Under the pieces are notes generated by a model. The model was given only the letters and a program-made list of their open reading frames with translations. It did not search any database and was not told the origin of the DNA. Below are positions 24,185 to 32,998 of a DNA stretch of 64,000 bases, one piece after another (the stretch's first letter is position 1; each line of letters begins with the position of its first letter). The DNA is from Actinomycetes bacterium. Lineage in GTDB: Bacteria; Actinomycetota; Acidimicrobiia; Acidimicrobiales; Palsa-688. The stretch spans positions 1 to 64,000 of the forward strand of contig JAKAQB010000006.1 in NCBI GenBank assembly GCA_021811865.1, read 5' to 3'. A program made the position numbers and the translations under genes.

Positions 24185-26685
24185 TGTCCCTCCAGGATAG
24201 GGAGCGGTCGCGGCGATGATCTCCAGCGCGGCGGGATCGTCGTGGCGGCTCGTGCCGAGTGGGGCATCTCCCCCGCGACGAGGCGACGTGCTTGGCTGCC
24301 CGGCGACAAGAGCGCCGCTGCGTGGCTCGCCGCCGTCGGGGGCGTGAGCAGCACGAGCTGATCGGAAGAAGGGCCAGCCGCGAGGCAGTGGGTGCCATCA
24401 GCGCAGCTGAGCATGCTCAAGGGATCGGCCCCCGGGGCGGGTAGGTCCGACCAGGTCAAACCGCCGTCGTTGCTCTCGAAGATGAGCTCCTGACCGTAGT
24501 CCTGGGGCAGCGAGGGGACGACTCCCGAGCTGTTGGTTTCGGTGGTCACCTGGGACCCGAGGGCGAACGCCTCGCCAGGCGTGGGAGCTGACAAGGCGGC
24601 GATCGAGAAGGCCTGGACCGTCGACGAGGCGGGGAAGCGGTTGGGTGCCGGGCCGCCGAGCTCGGTGTAACCGGCGGGAAGGCTCACGGCCGCCCAGGAG
24701 CCGGCGCCCAGGGGAGAGGTGAAGATACCCTGCCCGTAGTCGGGCGCTGCCGAGCCGCAAAAAGCGCTCGCGAGCAACATGCGCGCCGTCCCAGCTGCGG
24801 CGAGGGCGCTGGGCGACAGCAGCGGACCCACCCTCAACGAGCGCCACTGGTGCCCGCCATCGTCGCTCAACCTCAGGTCGGCGGCCAGTGAGCAGTCCCC
24901 CACCTTGTACAGCTCGGCGAAACGTCCTCGACCGAGGACGAACAGATCGTCGAAGACAGCTGCCGATGCGCCGCGGGCGGGGTCGCGACGAGGCACGGCC
25001 AGCAACTCGTGCCAGCTGGTCCCGCCGTCGCTCGAGGTGAGCAGGCTCAGGCTGGCGGCGCCCGCGACCGGCGCGCCGGAGGGCCCGGCGGGCTCGACGA
25101 GCACTAGCGCCGTCGAGCCGACCGCCCATGGGCCGCTCTGGATCACCTCGCCAGGGAAGGTATGGCGCTGCCAGTGGAGGCCCTCGTCGTGAGAGCGCCA
25201 CAGCCCTAGAGGGCCGCCGGCGAGGACCACGCCGCCGGGCAGCGCCGCCATTCGCTCTATGTCACAGGGGGGGAAGTTCGTGGTCACCATCTGCAGCTGC
25301 CCGCAGTGGGAGGTGACGACCTTCCACGCGTGCCCGCCGTCGGTGCTGCGCCACATCGCGCCGTCGCTCCCGGCAGCGAGGGCAACCTTGTCGGACACCA
25401 TCAGCAGCGCGCTCGGTGTCCCCGGCAACGAGACGAGCAGGTCGGGCTCGCCGGCGGGCAGGTCCGGACCGACCTGCCAGACCATGCTGGCCCCGGAACC
25501 GGAGGCGACAAACGGCGCCCACATCGCGCTCAGTGCTTGGCCCAGCGGCTCCGCCGGCACGCTCGGCAGCATCGCCGAGCTGAGCGGCCCGGACCAGGCG
25601 ACCTGGTCCACCCCGCGACGGGCGAGCATGACCTTCGGTGACCCACCGGCGACGGTGTCGATCACGACCTCGCCGTCCGCGGCGATGGCCAGTTGCCCAC
25701 CCGAGGGGGAGAACGCCACCGACTGCGCCCCGCGACACGTCCCGGCGCAGGCCGGCAGGGGCGCGGAGGACCACGCCCCCGTTGTCATATCGAGCACACC
25801 GGCGCCCGAAGCGCCGGCGGAAAAGGCCTCCTCGGTCCCCGAAGGGGAGCTCGCGGCGGCAACCAGCGCGTCGCGGGTGCTCGCCGGGGGGAGGGGCGAG
25901 AGGGGCTTTATGGCATGGGTGGCCGGCTCGAGCAGCCAGAACAAGGCCGGCGGGGGGGCGGCGGTCTGCGTGCCCCGTTCCTCGAACAGCACGGTCCCCC
26001 CTGGGCCGGAGCCGAGAACGTTGTCGTCGATCGCGCAGCTGCTGCAGAACTGCGAGGGCGGCCCGACCGCCGGGCCGTACTGGGCGGGTTGCTCGCCGGC
26101 GCGCAGGGGCAGGGCGAGTGCCTCGACGCTCGTCTCGTCGCAGCCGCCGTTGGTGAACCCCAGCGCGCTCGGCACGGCGACGAGATCGGACCCCGGTTGG
26201 CACGGCTGTCCGCCTGGAGCTAGGGCGACGACCCGCAACGTTCCGGTGAACGGATCGGCCCGGACCAACAGCGCCGCCTGGGCGAGCAGGCTCGGCGGCA
26301 ATGGAAGGCTGCAGCCCGCCGTCGCTCTGGCCTGGTTGTCCGTCACCCAGAAGTACAGCTCGGGCGACCCGGAGGGCCCCGAGCCCCACACCGGCCCCGC
26401 GAGGGTGATGCCAGGGACCAGCGGCGACACCGTGCAGGCGCTCGGCACGGCGAGCAGCAGGTGCACCTGCCCGTTCTGCGGGTCGATCACCCCGATCCCC
26501 TGGTTGTCCCGGAAGGCGATCAGGCCGTCGCCGGCTGTCGAGGGCGTCGTCGGCGCGCGAGCGTCCGGGGACGCCGCGCCGGCCGCCGGTAAGACCCCTC
26601 CGAGGAGGAGCGCGACGCCTGCGAACGCCGCGCCGAGCCGGCGGCGAGCTATCCACGGGAAGCCTCCACTGCTCATTGCGTCCAA
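24181..26685 (-). CDS. large secreted protein with Asp-box (BNR) repeats
   Basis: 834 aa. Signal peptide: RRRLGAAFAGVALLLGGVLP then AAGAASP. The N-terminal half has WD40/TolB-like strands (VAFSPSGGQLAIAADG). The C-terminal half has Asp-boxes of the S-x-D-x-G-x-x-W type: WRSTDGGHAWK, LTSSDGGTSWHE, LRLSDDGGHQWRS and FESNDGGLTWSDL. Several paired cysteines suggest an oxidising extracytoplasmic location. The architecture is like sortilin/photosystem-stability-factor-type propellers; catalytic sialidase residues are not evident. Overlaps the next gene by 4 bp. ATG at 26685 or the second ATG at 26676. Confidence 0.72.
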   Translation of the reverse strand: MDAMSSGGFPWIARRRLGAAFAGVALLLGGVLPAAGAASPDARAPTTPSTAGDGLIAFRDNQGIGVIDPQNGQVHLLLAVPSACTVSPLVPGITLAGPVWGSGPSGSPELYFWVTDNQARATAGCSLPLPPSLLAQAALLVRADPFTGTLRVVALAPGGQPCQPGSDLVAVPSALGFTNGGCDETSVEALALPLRAGEQPAQYGPAVGPPSQFCSSCAIDDNVLGSGPGGTVLFEERGTQTAAPPPALFWLLEPATHAIKPLSPLPPASTRDALVAAASSPSGTEEAFSAGASGAGVLDMTTGAWSSAPLPACAGTCRGAQSVAFSPSGGQLAIAADGEVVIDTVAGGSPKVMLARRGVDQVAWSGPLSSAMLPSVPAEPLGQALSAMWAPFVASGSGASMVWQVGPDLPAGEPDLLVSLPGTPSALLMVSDKVALAAGSDGAMWRSTDGGHAWKVVTSHCGQLQMVTTNFPPCDIERMAALPGGVVLAGGPLGLWRSHDEGLHWQRHTFPGEVIQSGPWAVGSTALVLVEPAGPSGAPVAGAASLSLLTSSDGGTSWHELLAVPRRDPARGASAAVFDDLFVLGRGRFAELYKVGDCSLAADLRLSDDGGHQWRSLRVGPLLSPSALAAAGTARMLLASAFCGSAAPDYGQGIFTSPLGAGSWAAVSLPAGYTELGGPAPNRFPASSTVQAFSIAALSAPTPGEAFALGSQVTTETNSSGVVPSLPQDYGQELIFESNDGGLTWSDLPAPGADPLSMLSCADGTHCLAAGPSSDQLVLLTPPTAASHAAALLSPGSQARRLVAGEMPHSARAATTIPPRWRSSPRPLPILEGQ

Positions 26686-26780
26686 ACCTCCCCTCGAAGC
26701 TTGGTGGTCACATTAGCGGGGGGGCAGGCCCTTCCCCCGGCCCCCTCCCGTGACCTGCCCGGTAAGCGTCCGCATGTCAA

Positions 26781-27210
26781 TTACCTGGCGTAGTCGGCCC
26801 AGTCGTCCGGTACCTCGATGCGGCCGTAGAGGTCCTCGACCTCGGCTTCGAGCTGGTCGGCGGTGACGTAGCGCCCCTGGCAGCCGATGCCGTTGCGGCG
26901 GTCCTCCTGGCCTTGGCCGAGAGGGTTGCAGTAGAAGTAGGTGTAGGTGCCGTTGGCGTACTGGGTGCACAGGCGTCAGTCCCACAGCCCGCAGGCGAGG
27001 AGGCCCATCAGGTAGCGGCGATGGCGGCGCTCGCGGGTGCCGCGCATGGCCCGGGCGGCGAGCAGTTCTTGGACCCGCTCGAAGGTGGCCCGATCGACGA
27101 GTGGTTCGTGGCTGGCGGGGTACTCGACGCCGTCCCACTCGACCACGCCGACGTAGGCCCGGTGGGCGAGGAGGTAGGCAAGGCCTGAGACGGTTTGCTG
27201 ATGAGTGTCC
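26781..27210 (-). pseudogene. large serine recombinase, C-terminal fragment with in-frame TGA
   Basis: Homology begins near 27210 with QQTVSGLAYLLAHRAYVGVV, then EWDGVEYPASHEPLVDRATF, matching the recombinase domain of large serine integrases. The zinc-ribbon follows as GLLACGLWD, a TGA at 26976-26978, RLCTQYANGTYTYFYCNP and GIGCQGRYVTADQLEAEVED. A Cys-Gly-x-Arg/Lys pair expected at the stop has decayed. The N-terminal catalytic serine domain is missing. It is a scar of an earlier integrating element. Confidence 0.75.
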
Positions 27211-27229
27211 CTCCAGCTCTCTAGGATTG

Positions 27230-28606
27230 GTGGCCGTGGCCCGGGGCGCGAGGAGAAAGGCTCGACTTTGCTGCGTGGCGTCGGCGCTCGTCGCCCTGAC
27301 CGCATCCTGCAGCTCGCCAGCACCGTCTCGTAGCCAGTCCAGCCGGCCGTCGGCATCCTCACTTCTTCCGTTGAAGGGTGCAACCTCCTCGGGGGGCACC
27401 AACCTGAACTGGACCAGCTACCCGTTCGCCACACCCGTGGGTATGCGCTATGTGCTGTTGGGTGCCGCGTGCCCTGCCGCGGATGACTGCTGGGCGGTCG
27501 GCGAGCAGACTCCGACGAGCGACGCCTATGGCCACACCTTGGTGCTCCATCTCAGTGACGGCGCGTGGGCCCTGCTTGCGTCGCCCGTTGTGACCACGCG
27601 AGACGCACTGCTCAGTGTGGAATGCCTGAAGCCCGATGACTGCTGGGCTGTTGGGCAATCCACTTCAGATGCGCTCGCCAAACTGTTGGCCTTGCACTTC
27701 GACGGGAAGAGCTGGTCGGTGGTCACGGTACCTTCGCCGGCGGACCGCTTCCAGGACGACGGCGAACCCTGGTTGAACACTCTCGACTCGGTCGCCTGCC
27801 TGCGCGCTGACCTGTGCTTCGCCGCCGGAAGTCGGGCGATCCCCGGCACCCCGAGGATGATCACGTTCGTGGAGCGCTGGGACGGCAGTGCATGGAGCCA
27901 GCTGGCTGTCCCTGGCCTTCCCAGCACTCCCATGCCACAACCTGGCACAGTCAACAGTAGCCCGTTCCCAGGGCTGGAGGTCCAGTGCCTGCCTCTGCGC
28001 TCCTGCATCCTGCTGGGGGCGATCTCCCACCCGACGACGTCCCCGGCGGCGGGGTGGCCACAACGGACGATCCTCTACCACCTGAGGGGGAACAGTTGGG
28101 TGCCCTCCCCTCTCCCGCAAGTAATTTACCGGGTCTCCTGTGCCTCTCCTACCCGGTGCTGGGGCCTCGGCGTGCAGGTAACCACGGCAGGAACAGCAGA
28201 GACTATTGCCTCCAGGTTCGACGGCAGGGCATGGACCACCCCGGTTGTTGTCCCCGCTTCCGGCGGGGCCGGCACTGACACCATCCCTGCGACTCTGACC
28301 TGCCCGAGCTTCTCCGACTGCTGGGCATTTGACCTCTCTTACGTGGCAAGGGCCAACGGCGTCCGTCAGGGCTCCTCCCAAGGGTTGCCGTCCCCGAGTC
28401 GCAAGACCTGGCTGGTCCTGCACGAGTCAGGGGGCCAGTGGAGCACGTCGGCGGCTTTCCAGAGCTCGCCTGCACGGGTCATGAACCTCCTGGCACTGGC
28501 CTGCGCCACCGAACACCTCTGCTTCGCCGCCGGGGAGGCCTACGCGGTCTCCCCGGCGGGAGTCCCCGGGCCGTTCCAGGCGGCCATCCTCGAAGGGTCT
28601 TCCTGA
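27230..28606 (+). CDS. lipoprotein with DCWAVG repeats
   Basis: About 458 aa, read from a GTG at 27230 (an alternative GTG is at 27236). The lipobox is LVALTASC, so the mature protein would be membrane-anchored at a cysteine. The mature part has repeats with the signature D-x-C-W-A-V-G or D-L-C-F-A-A-G (DDCWAVGEQ, DDCWAVGQS, DLCFAAGSR, TRCWGLGVQ, HLCFAAGEA), each with a preceding Cys, which suggests disulfide-stabilised blades of a propeller. It is related in pattern to the 402-aa protein at 22976-24184 but on the opposite strand, across a recombinase scar. Function unknown. Confidence 0.7.
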   Translation: MAVARGARRKARLCCVASALVALTASCSSPAPSRSQSSRPSASSLLPLKGATSSGGTNLNWTSYPFATPVGMRYVLLGAACPAADDCWAVGEQTPTSDAYGHTLVLHLSDGAWALLASPVVTTRDALLSVECLKPDDCWAVGQSTSDALAKLLALHFDGKSWSVVTVPSPADRFQDDGEPWLNTLDSVACLRADLCFAAGSRAIPGTPRMITFVERWDGSAWSQLAVPGLPSTPMPQPGTVNSSPFPGLEVQCLPLRSCILLGAISHPTTSPAAGWPQRTILYHLRGNSWVPSPLPQVIYRVSCASPTRCWGLGVQVTTAGTAETIASRFDGRAWTTPVVVPASGGAGTDTIPATLTCPSFSDCWAFDLSYVARANGVRQGSSQGLPSPSRKTWLVLHESGGQWSTSAAFQSSPARVMNLLALACATEHLCFAAGEAYAVSPAGVPGPFQAAILEGSS

Positions 28607-28788
28607 TGGGCAGGAGGAAGCCTGACGGTCGTATCGACACTCGATGGCGAGGGCGCGGCGTACGATGCCACCGTGAGCGGGCAAGCGATGACGAGCAGTT
28701 CCGGACCGAGCTGCCCGACGCCTTGGGGCTGCCTTTGCGGGCCATTTCCCAGCTGAGCCGGCAGCGCCGGCGCTCCGGCTGGCCGTGA
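28606..28788 (+). CDS. small hypothetical protein (60 aa)
   Basis: ATG overlaps the stop of the lipoprotein gene (TGATG), which would allow coupled translation. The product is very basic (MGRRKPDGRIDTRWRGRG, later LPLRAISQLSRQRRRSG). No family recognised; it may be chance. Confidence 0.25.
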   Translation: MGRRKPDGRIDTRWRGRGVRCHRERASDDEQFRTELPDALGLPLRAISQLSRQRRRSGWP

Positions 28789-28828
28789 CGCCCCACGACT
28801 CCGTGCTCGGCTTCGTCGGCGCTGGCAC

Positions 28829-28863
28829 TATCCCTCCGGGGTTCGATCCCCGTGGCTGGCTAC
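28829..28863 (+). other. tRNA 3'-end-like remnant
   Basis: The stretch CCGGGGTTCGATCCCCG followed by TGGCTGGCTAC resembles a T-arm and 3' acceptor strand. No 5' acceptor, D-arm or anticodon arm is visible upstream and the T-stem is not standard. It could be an old attachment-site scar. Confidence 0.25.
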
Positions 28864-28941
28864 TTCCCCCGAAAGGTAGGAGCTCCCATGGCCGACCATC
28901 ACGTATCCGCAGTGCCTGCAGACTGTCGATTCACACCAGCC

Positions 28942-28971
28942 ACCTGGCGCCCCCTCACGCGGGCGCCAGGT
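28942..28971 (-). terminator. 11-bp hairpin over the permease stop codon
   Basis: ACCTGGCGCCC and GGGCGCCAGGT pair perfectly around an 8-base loop. The permease stop (28955-28957) is in the loop. No T-run; it could be a terminator or end-protecting hairpin for the permease mRNA. Confidence 0.45.
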
Positions 28972-30409
28972 TATCTCCATCCTCGCTGCCTCGGGCCCCG
29001 TCGCCGGCGATGGGCTCCACAGCGTCGAGGGCGCCTGTTGCCGCGGTTGTCGTCGGCAGGTCGAGGCCCTTCCTCACCCACTTGAACTCGTTGAAGAGCA
29101 GGTTGAGAGCCAGCACGACGATCACCGTGGATGTGATCGAGCTCCCAAATATCACCTGGAAGTTGCTCGGAAAATGCTCGTAGATGTTTGGGGACACCAC
29201 GGGCATCATGCCGACCCCGAGGGACACCGCGACGATCAGCAGGTTGTGGCTGGCTCGGAAGTCGACGCGGGCCAGCGTCCGGATCCCGACTGCCGACACC
29301 ATGGCAAACATTGCCAACGCCGCGCCCCCGACGACGGGGCCGGGCAGGCTGGCCACGACCTGACCGACTTTGGGCAAGAGCCCGAGCAAGACCAAGAACA
29401 CCCCAGCAGTAGTGACGACGTAGCGACTACGGACCTTGGTCAACCCGACCAAGCCTACATTCTGGGCAAAGGCTGTGTCGGGGAAGGAGTTGAAGAACCC
29501 GGCGAAGACAGCTGAGAGCCCGTCGGTGGCGAGGCCGCGAGCAATGTCGGTGGGACTGAGCTTCCGGTCCACCATCTCGCCAACAGCCAGCATGTCGGCG
29601 GTGGACTCAGTAAAGGTGACCAGCATTACGATGATCATTGAGATTATAGCTGATGCTTCGAACGTCGGCGCCCCGAAGCGCAGCGGCTGGCTCATGCCAA
29701 CGATTCCTGCTTTGCCCACCGTCGAGAAATTGGTCATTCCCAATGGGATTGCCACCAGGGTGCCGAGCACCATCCCACCGAGCACTGCAAGCTGTGCGAC
29801 GAGGCCGCGACCGAACCGAGTCACCAATACGATGAACAACAACACCAATGCCGCCACGCCGAGATCACGAGGTGCCGCGTACGATGGCGCCGTCGGATCC
29901 TCACCGGCGATCAGGCCAGTCGCAGCCGAGATCAAGGACAGGCCGATAATCGTGATCACCGTGCCGGTCACCAGGGGCGGAAAGAACCGCAGGACCATCG
30001 AGAAGGGCCGGGCTAGCGCCACACCGACCACGCCGGCGACGATGAGCGACCCGTACATGGCGGGGAGACCGTAGTGGCTCCCGACGAGGATCATGGGAGT
30101 GACGGCCACGAATGTGGCGCCTGCCACAACGGGGAGGCGCACGCCGAAGAACTTTCCAATGCCGACGCTCTGGATGAGGGTGGCGATGCCTGCGGTGAAC
30201 AAGTCGGCGTTCACGAGAAGGCCGATGGTTGAGGTCGAGAGCTTCAGCGCACCGCCTACGATCAATGGGACGGCCACGCAGCCGGCATACATGACGAGCA
30301 CGTGCTGCAAGCCGAGTGAGACGAGGCGTGGGACCGGCAGGACCTGGTCGACCGGGTGCCGACCAGATGCCTGGCGTTGCGCTGCCACGGAAGTACGAAT
30401 GTCCGACAC
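28955..30409 (-). CDS. NCS2-family xanthine/uric acid permease
   Basis: 484 aa, full length, 12-14 hydrophobic helices. The NAT/NCS2 signature Q-N-x-G-x-x-x-x-T appears as FAQNVGLVGLTKVRSRYV near residue 322, and the substrate-site acids are in TFTESTADMLAVGE. The N-terminal VPRLVSLGLQHVLVMYAGCV is also typical. It should import oxidised purines (xanthine, uric acid) with protons. It follows the deaminase gene (30545-31585) by 135 bp on the same strand; a TTGAC-N7-GTCAA palindrome in that gap suggests its own regulated promoter. Confidence 0.9.
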   Translation of the reverse strand: MSDIRTSVAAQRQASGRHPVDQVLPVPRLVSLGLQHVLVMYAGCVAVPLIVGGALKLSTSTIGLLVNADLFTAGIATLIQSVGIGKFFGVRLPVVAGATFVAVTPMILVGSHYGLPAMYGSLIVAGVVGVALARPFSMVLRFFPPLVTGTVITIIGLSLISAATGLIAGEDPTAPSYAAPRDLGVAALVLLFIVLVTRFGRGLVAQLAVLGGMVLGTLVAIPLGMTNFSTVGKAGIVGMSQPLRFGAPTFEASAIISMIIVMLVTFTESTADMLAVGEMVDRKLSPTDIARGLATDGLSAVFAGFFNSFPDTAFAQNVGLVGLTKVRSRYVVTTAGVFLVLLGLLPKVGQVVASLPGPVVGGAALAMFAMVSAVGIRTLARVDFRASHNLLIVAVSLGVGMMPVVSPNIYEHFPSNFQVIFGSSITSTVIVVLALNLLFNEFKWVRKGLDLPTTTAATGALDAVEPIAGDGARGSEDGDNLAPA

Positions 30410-30486
30410 AAGCCCTCCCCGCTCGAACTGTTGTGGTCGTGGCGTACGACGTCGTACCCCGGTTCCGGTGGCGGATGATATAGGTG

Positions 30487-30503
30487 TTGACGGATATTGT
30501 CAA
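30487..30503. promoter_or_regulatory. TTGAC-N7-GTCAA palindrome upstream of NCS2 permease
   Basis: TTGACGGATATTGTCAA, 78 bp before the permease start. Related to the TTGAC-N5-GTCAA sites at 38566 and 45292, with a longer spacer. Confidence 0.5.
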
Positions 30504-30544
30504 TGAGCTTCGTTTACGTCGAGCGCGGGGCCCACGGGTAGTAC

Positions 30545-31585
30545 CTAGTCGGCGAGGGAGGCCTGCAGGGCGTCGATCTCGGCGTTGAACTCCTCGCGCA
30601 TCACGGCCTTGTCGACGTCGTCGAGCCAGGTCGCCTCCACGCCGGTGAGGCACAGCTGCCGGACCTTTGCCGCGTCGTAGCCGAGGGCCTGGCAGGCCAC
30701 GACGTACTCCCGGCCGAGGTCGGTGTGGAACATGGTCGGGTCGTCGGAGTTGAGCATGCAGCGCAGCCCCCCGGCGACCATGTCCTTGATGGGGTGGCGG
30801 GAGAGGTCGGGCCAGCCGTAGACCACAGCCGTCGACGTCGGGCAGCAGGTGAAGTAGATGCCGTCGTCGCGGCAACGGGCGAGGATCGCAGGGTCCTCGA
30901 GGATGTGGTAGCCGTGGTCGATGCGCTCGCAGCCGAGGAGGTCCAGGCAGGTCACGATGTTGCGGGGCGGGGCGTCCTCGCTCGCGTGGCTGGTCAGGCG
31001 CAGCCCGCCCCGACCGGCGAGGTGGAACGCCTCGACGAACTTCTCGGGAGGGTCGTCCGCCTCGGCTCCGTCCATGCCGAGGCCGATGAGGTGGCCACGG
31101 GCGTGGTCGCGGGCGTCGAGCAGCTCCTCCACCATCTGGCGGGCGGCGTCCGGGGGATCCTGGCGGTAGACGTCGGCGATGAGCCGGCAGCGGACGTGCA
31201 AGTCCCGCTCGGCCGCCTCGATGCCGTCGGCGAGGCCGGCGAGCACTGTCGAGATCGGGACGCCACGGCGGGTGTGCAGGGTGGGGTTGAAGAACATCTC
31301 CCGGTACCTGAGGTTGCCCAGCACCACGCCGTCCTCGAGCGACTCGTACGCGGCCCGGGCGAAGTCGTCACGGTCGATGATCGTCGACGAGACCATGCCG
31401 AAGATCGAGAGGAACTCGATGATCGTGTTGTAGTCGTAGAGCAGAGCCGGGTCGTCGGTCGGCAGCTCGACGCCGTGCTTGTCCGCCAGGTCCTTGAACG
31501 TCGCCGGCCGCACCGTGCCCTCGAAGTGGCAGTGCAGCTCCGCCTTCGGGACCCGCCTGAGGAAGTCCTCGTTGAGCACGGTCAC
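30545..31585 (-). CDS. adenosine/adenine deaminase family protein
   Basis: 346 aa amidohydrolase. Zinc ligands and catalytic residues: PKAELHCHFEGT at the N-terminus, SHASE (family HAGE, Glu retained), RIDHGYHI, and LNSDDP with the metal-binding Asp. The fold and length fit adenosine deaminase, adenine deaminase or related aminopurine deaminases; the exact substrate cannot be read from sequence. It is one of three paralogues here. GTG start at 31585. Upstream, a copy of the 23-bp direct repeat containing TTGACA (on the minus strand) lies about 45 bp away and may provide the -35 element. Confidence 0.85.
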   Translation of the reverse strand: MTVLNEDFLRRVPKAELHCHFEGTVRPATFKDLADKHGVELPTDDPALLYDYNTIIEFLSIFGMVSSTIIDRDDFARAAYESLEDGVVLGNLRYREMFFNPTLHTRRGVPISTVLAGLADGIEAAERDLHVRCRLIADVYRQDPPDAARQMVEELLDARDHARGHLIGLGMDGAEADDPPEKFVEAFHLAGRGGLRLTSHASEDAPPRNIVTCLDLLGCERIDHGYHILEDPAILARCRDDGIYFTCCPTSTAVVYGWPDLSRHPIKDMVAGGLRCMLNSDDPTMFHTDLGREYVVACQALGYDAAKVRQLCLTGVEATWLDDVDKAVMREEFNAEIDALQASLAD

Positions 31586-31627
31586 TGGTCCCCTCCCTGG
31601 TCGCCGGCACCATTCACCCTTATCAGC

Positions 31628-31650
31628 CGCCGCCTGTCAAGCGCCAGGCC
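31628..31650. repeat. left 23-bp direct repeat (att-like) of integrative element
   Basis: CGCCGCCTGTCAAGCGCC then AGGCC; identical for 18 bases to 34954-34971 and matching 22 of 23 overall. On the minus strand it contains CTTGACAG. Confidence 0.7.
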
Positions 31651-31883
31651 GGATGTCCTGGGCAGTTAGAGGGCGCCCGAAAGCCCAGTCCAGAAGGGGT
31701 GTGGGGGCTTCGGCAGAGGGGCCGGGAGGGGTGGGTGGTAGCCAAGTGGTAGCCACCTGCGGCCTTGCGGTGGACGGGTCGGCGGCTCGCCACACACCAG
31801 GGGCATGTCCGCCGCCCCGAATGCCGCCCTCATGGGTGGCATGACCCCGAATGTCACCGCCCTGCGAGCGCTCCCGCCGGAGC

Positions 31884-31974
31884 ACTCAACAGCGTCCACC
31901 TCGGGCGGCACCGCCGGGTGACCGCCGCCTCGGTCGACGCACTGCTGGCGGCGGCAATCGACCGGGCTGGCTGA
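31884..31974 (+). pseudogene. excisionase-like HTH, C-terminal fragment
   Basis: About 29 residues, ALNSVHLGRHRRVTAASVDA then LLAAAIDRAG, match the end of MerR/excisionase-type HTH proteins (S-V-x-x-G-x-x-R-R-x-x-x-x-x-x-D). The N-terminal helix is not visible upstream. The stop lies one base before the integrase ATG, the usual xis-int arrangement. Confidence 0.45.
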
Positions 31975-31975
31975 G

Positions 31976-32530
31976 ATGACCTCGAAGGGCCCCGACGGGC
32001 GCTCCAGCGTCCGCCGCAGCGCTGCGGGCGGCTGGGAGGGCTGGGTGAGCATGGGCACCGACCCGGCCACCGGCCGGCGCCGGCGGCGGCACGTGCGGGC
32101 CCAGACCAAGGTGGAGGCCGCCCGCAAGGTCGCCGAGCTCGAGGCCCAGCGCGACGCCGGCCAGCGCTACGACCGGCGCTCGCTGGTGCGCGACTGGGCC
32201 GAGGCCTGGGCCGGCGGCCAGCAGCGCAAGGTGCGGCCGAGCACCCTGCGCTGGTACCGGCCAGACCTTGCCCGGCTCGTCGCAGCCCTCGGCGACCGGC
32301 GCATGGACCAGGTGCGCCCCGTCGACATCGAGGCGCTGTACGCCGCCGCGCACGACTCCGGCCTGACCGCAGGCGGCGTCGCCCACCTGCACCGCACCGT
32401 CGCCGCCTGCTTCGCCGCGGCGGAGCGCCAAGGCGTGCTCGGCCGCTCCCCGCTGCGCCAGGTGCGCGCGCCTTCCGCCGAGCCGCCCGAGGTGGTGCCG
32501 CTCGACCTGGACGAGGTGCGCCGGGTCCGG
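31976..32530 (+). pseudogene. tyrosine integrase, N-terminal fragment
   Basis: About 185 residues: an N-terminal arm-binding domain (GGWEGWVSMGTDPATGRRRR, then TKVEAARKVAELEAQRDAG) and the core-binding SAM-like domain (LVRDWAEAWAGGQQRKVRPS, TLRWYRPDLARLVAALGDRR). Homology ends near VPLDLDEVRRV, just where the catalytic domain should begin; no R-H-R-Y residues follow. The frame stays open by chance into the toxin gene at 32768. The element can no longer excise by itself. Confidence 0.75.
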
Positions 32531-32767
32531 GCTCAGCGCTGCTCGGGGAAAGGCCGGATGCCGTGGGCGCTGCGGCTGCGGGGGTGCTGCGTGGCTCGGG
32601 TTCGCTGCGATCGAGTCTCTGGGTCGGACACCGGCGCAGGGTCGTGGATGACAGACGAGTGCGCACGCCGGCGGGCGTGCCGGGCGCAGAGGCTCGGCAT
32701 GGGGTCGTCACGAGCCCAACTTCGGGTCCTGGCTCCGCCCGCTCTGGTAATGTGGTACGCAACATGG

Positions 32768-32998
32768 ATGAGGATCACCCGGTCCGCACGCCGTCACGGC
32801 ATCAGCGACGACGCGATACGCCATGCTGTGAACAATGCCGTCCGGCTGGTCGAAGTCGACGACGGGCTCTTCCTCGTCGGCGCCGACGCTTCGGGGCAGA
32901 TGCTCGAGCTTGTTGCTCGATCGACCGAGGGTGGTGAGCTTGTCGTGTTCCATGCCATGTCCCTGCGACCCGTCAACGCCGCGAGGTACCTGCGATGA
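32768..32998 (+). CDS. small toxin-like protein of a toxin-antitoxin pair
   Basis: 76 aa. MRITRSARRHGISDDAIRHA, then LVEVDDGLFLVGADASGQML and VVFHAMSLRPVNAARYL. This pattern (RSARKHG-x-x-x-x-D/E-I-x-H-A near the N-terminus, a hydrophobic strand, and a late H-A-M-x-x-R) is familiar from small actinobacterial toxins encoded beside ribbon-helix-helix genes, distantly BrnT-like. The stop overlaps the next ATG by 4 bp. A -10-like TAATGT lies about 15 bp upstream. Confidence 0.65.
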   Translation: MRITRSARRHGISDDAIRHAVNNAVRLVEVDDGLFLVGADASGQMLELVARSTEGGELVVFHAMSLRPVNAARYLR

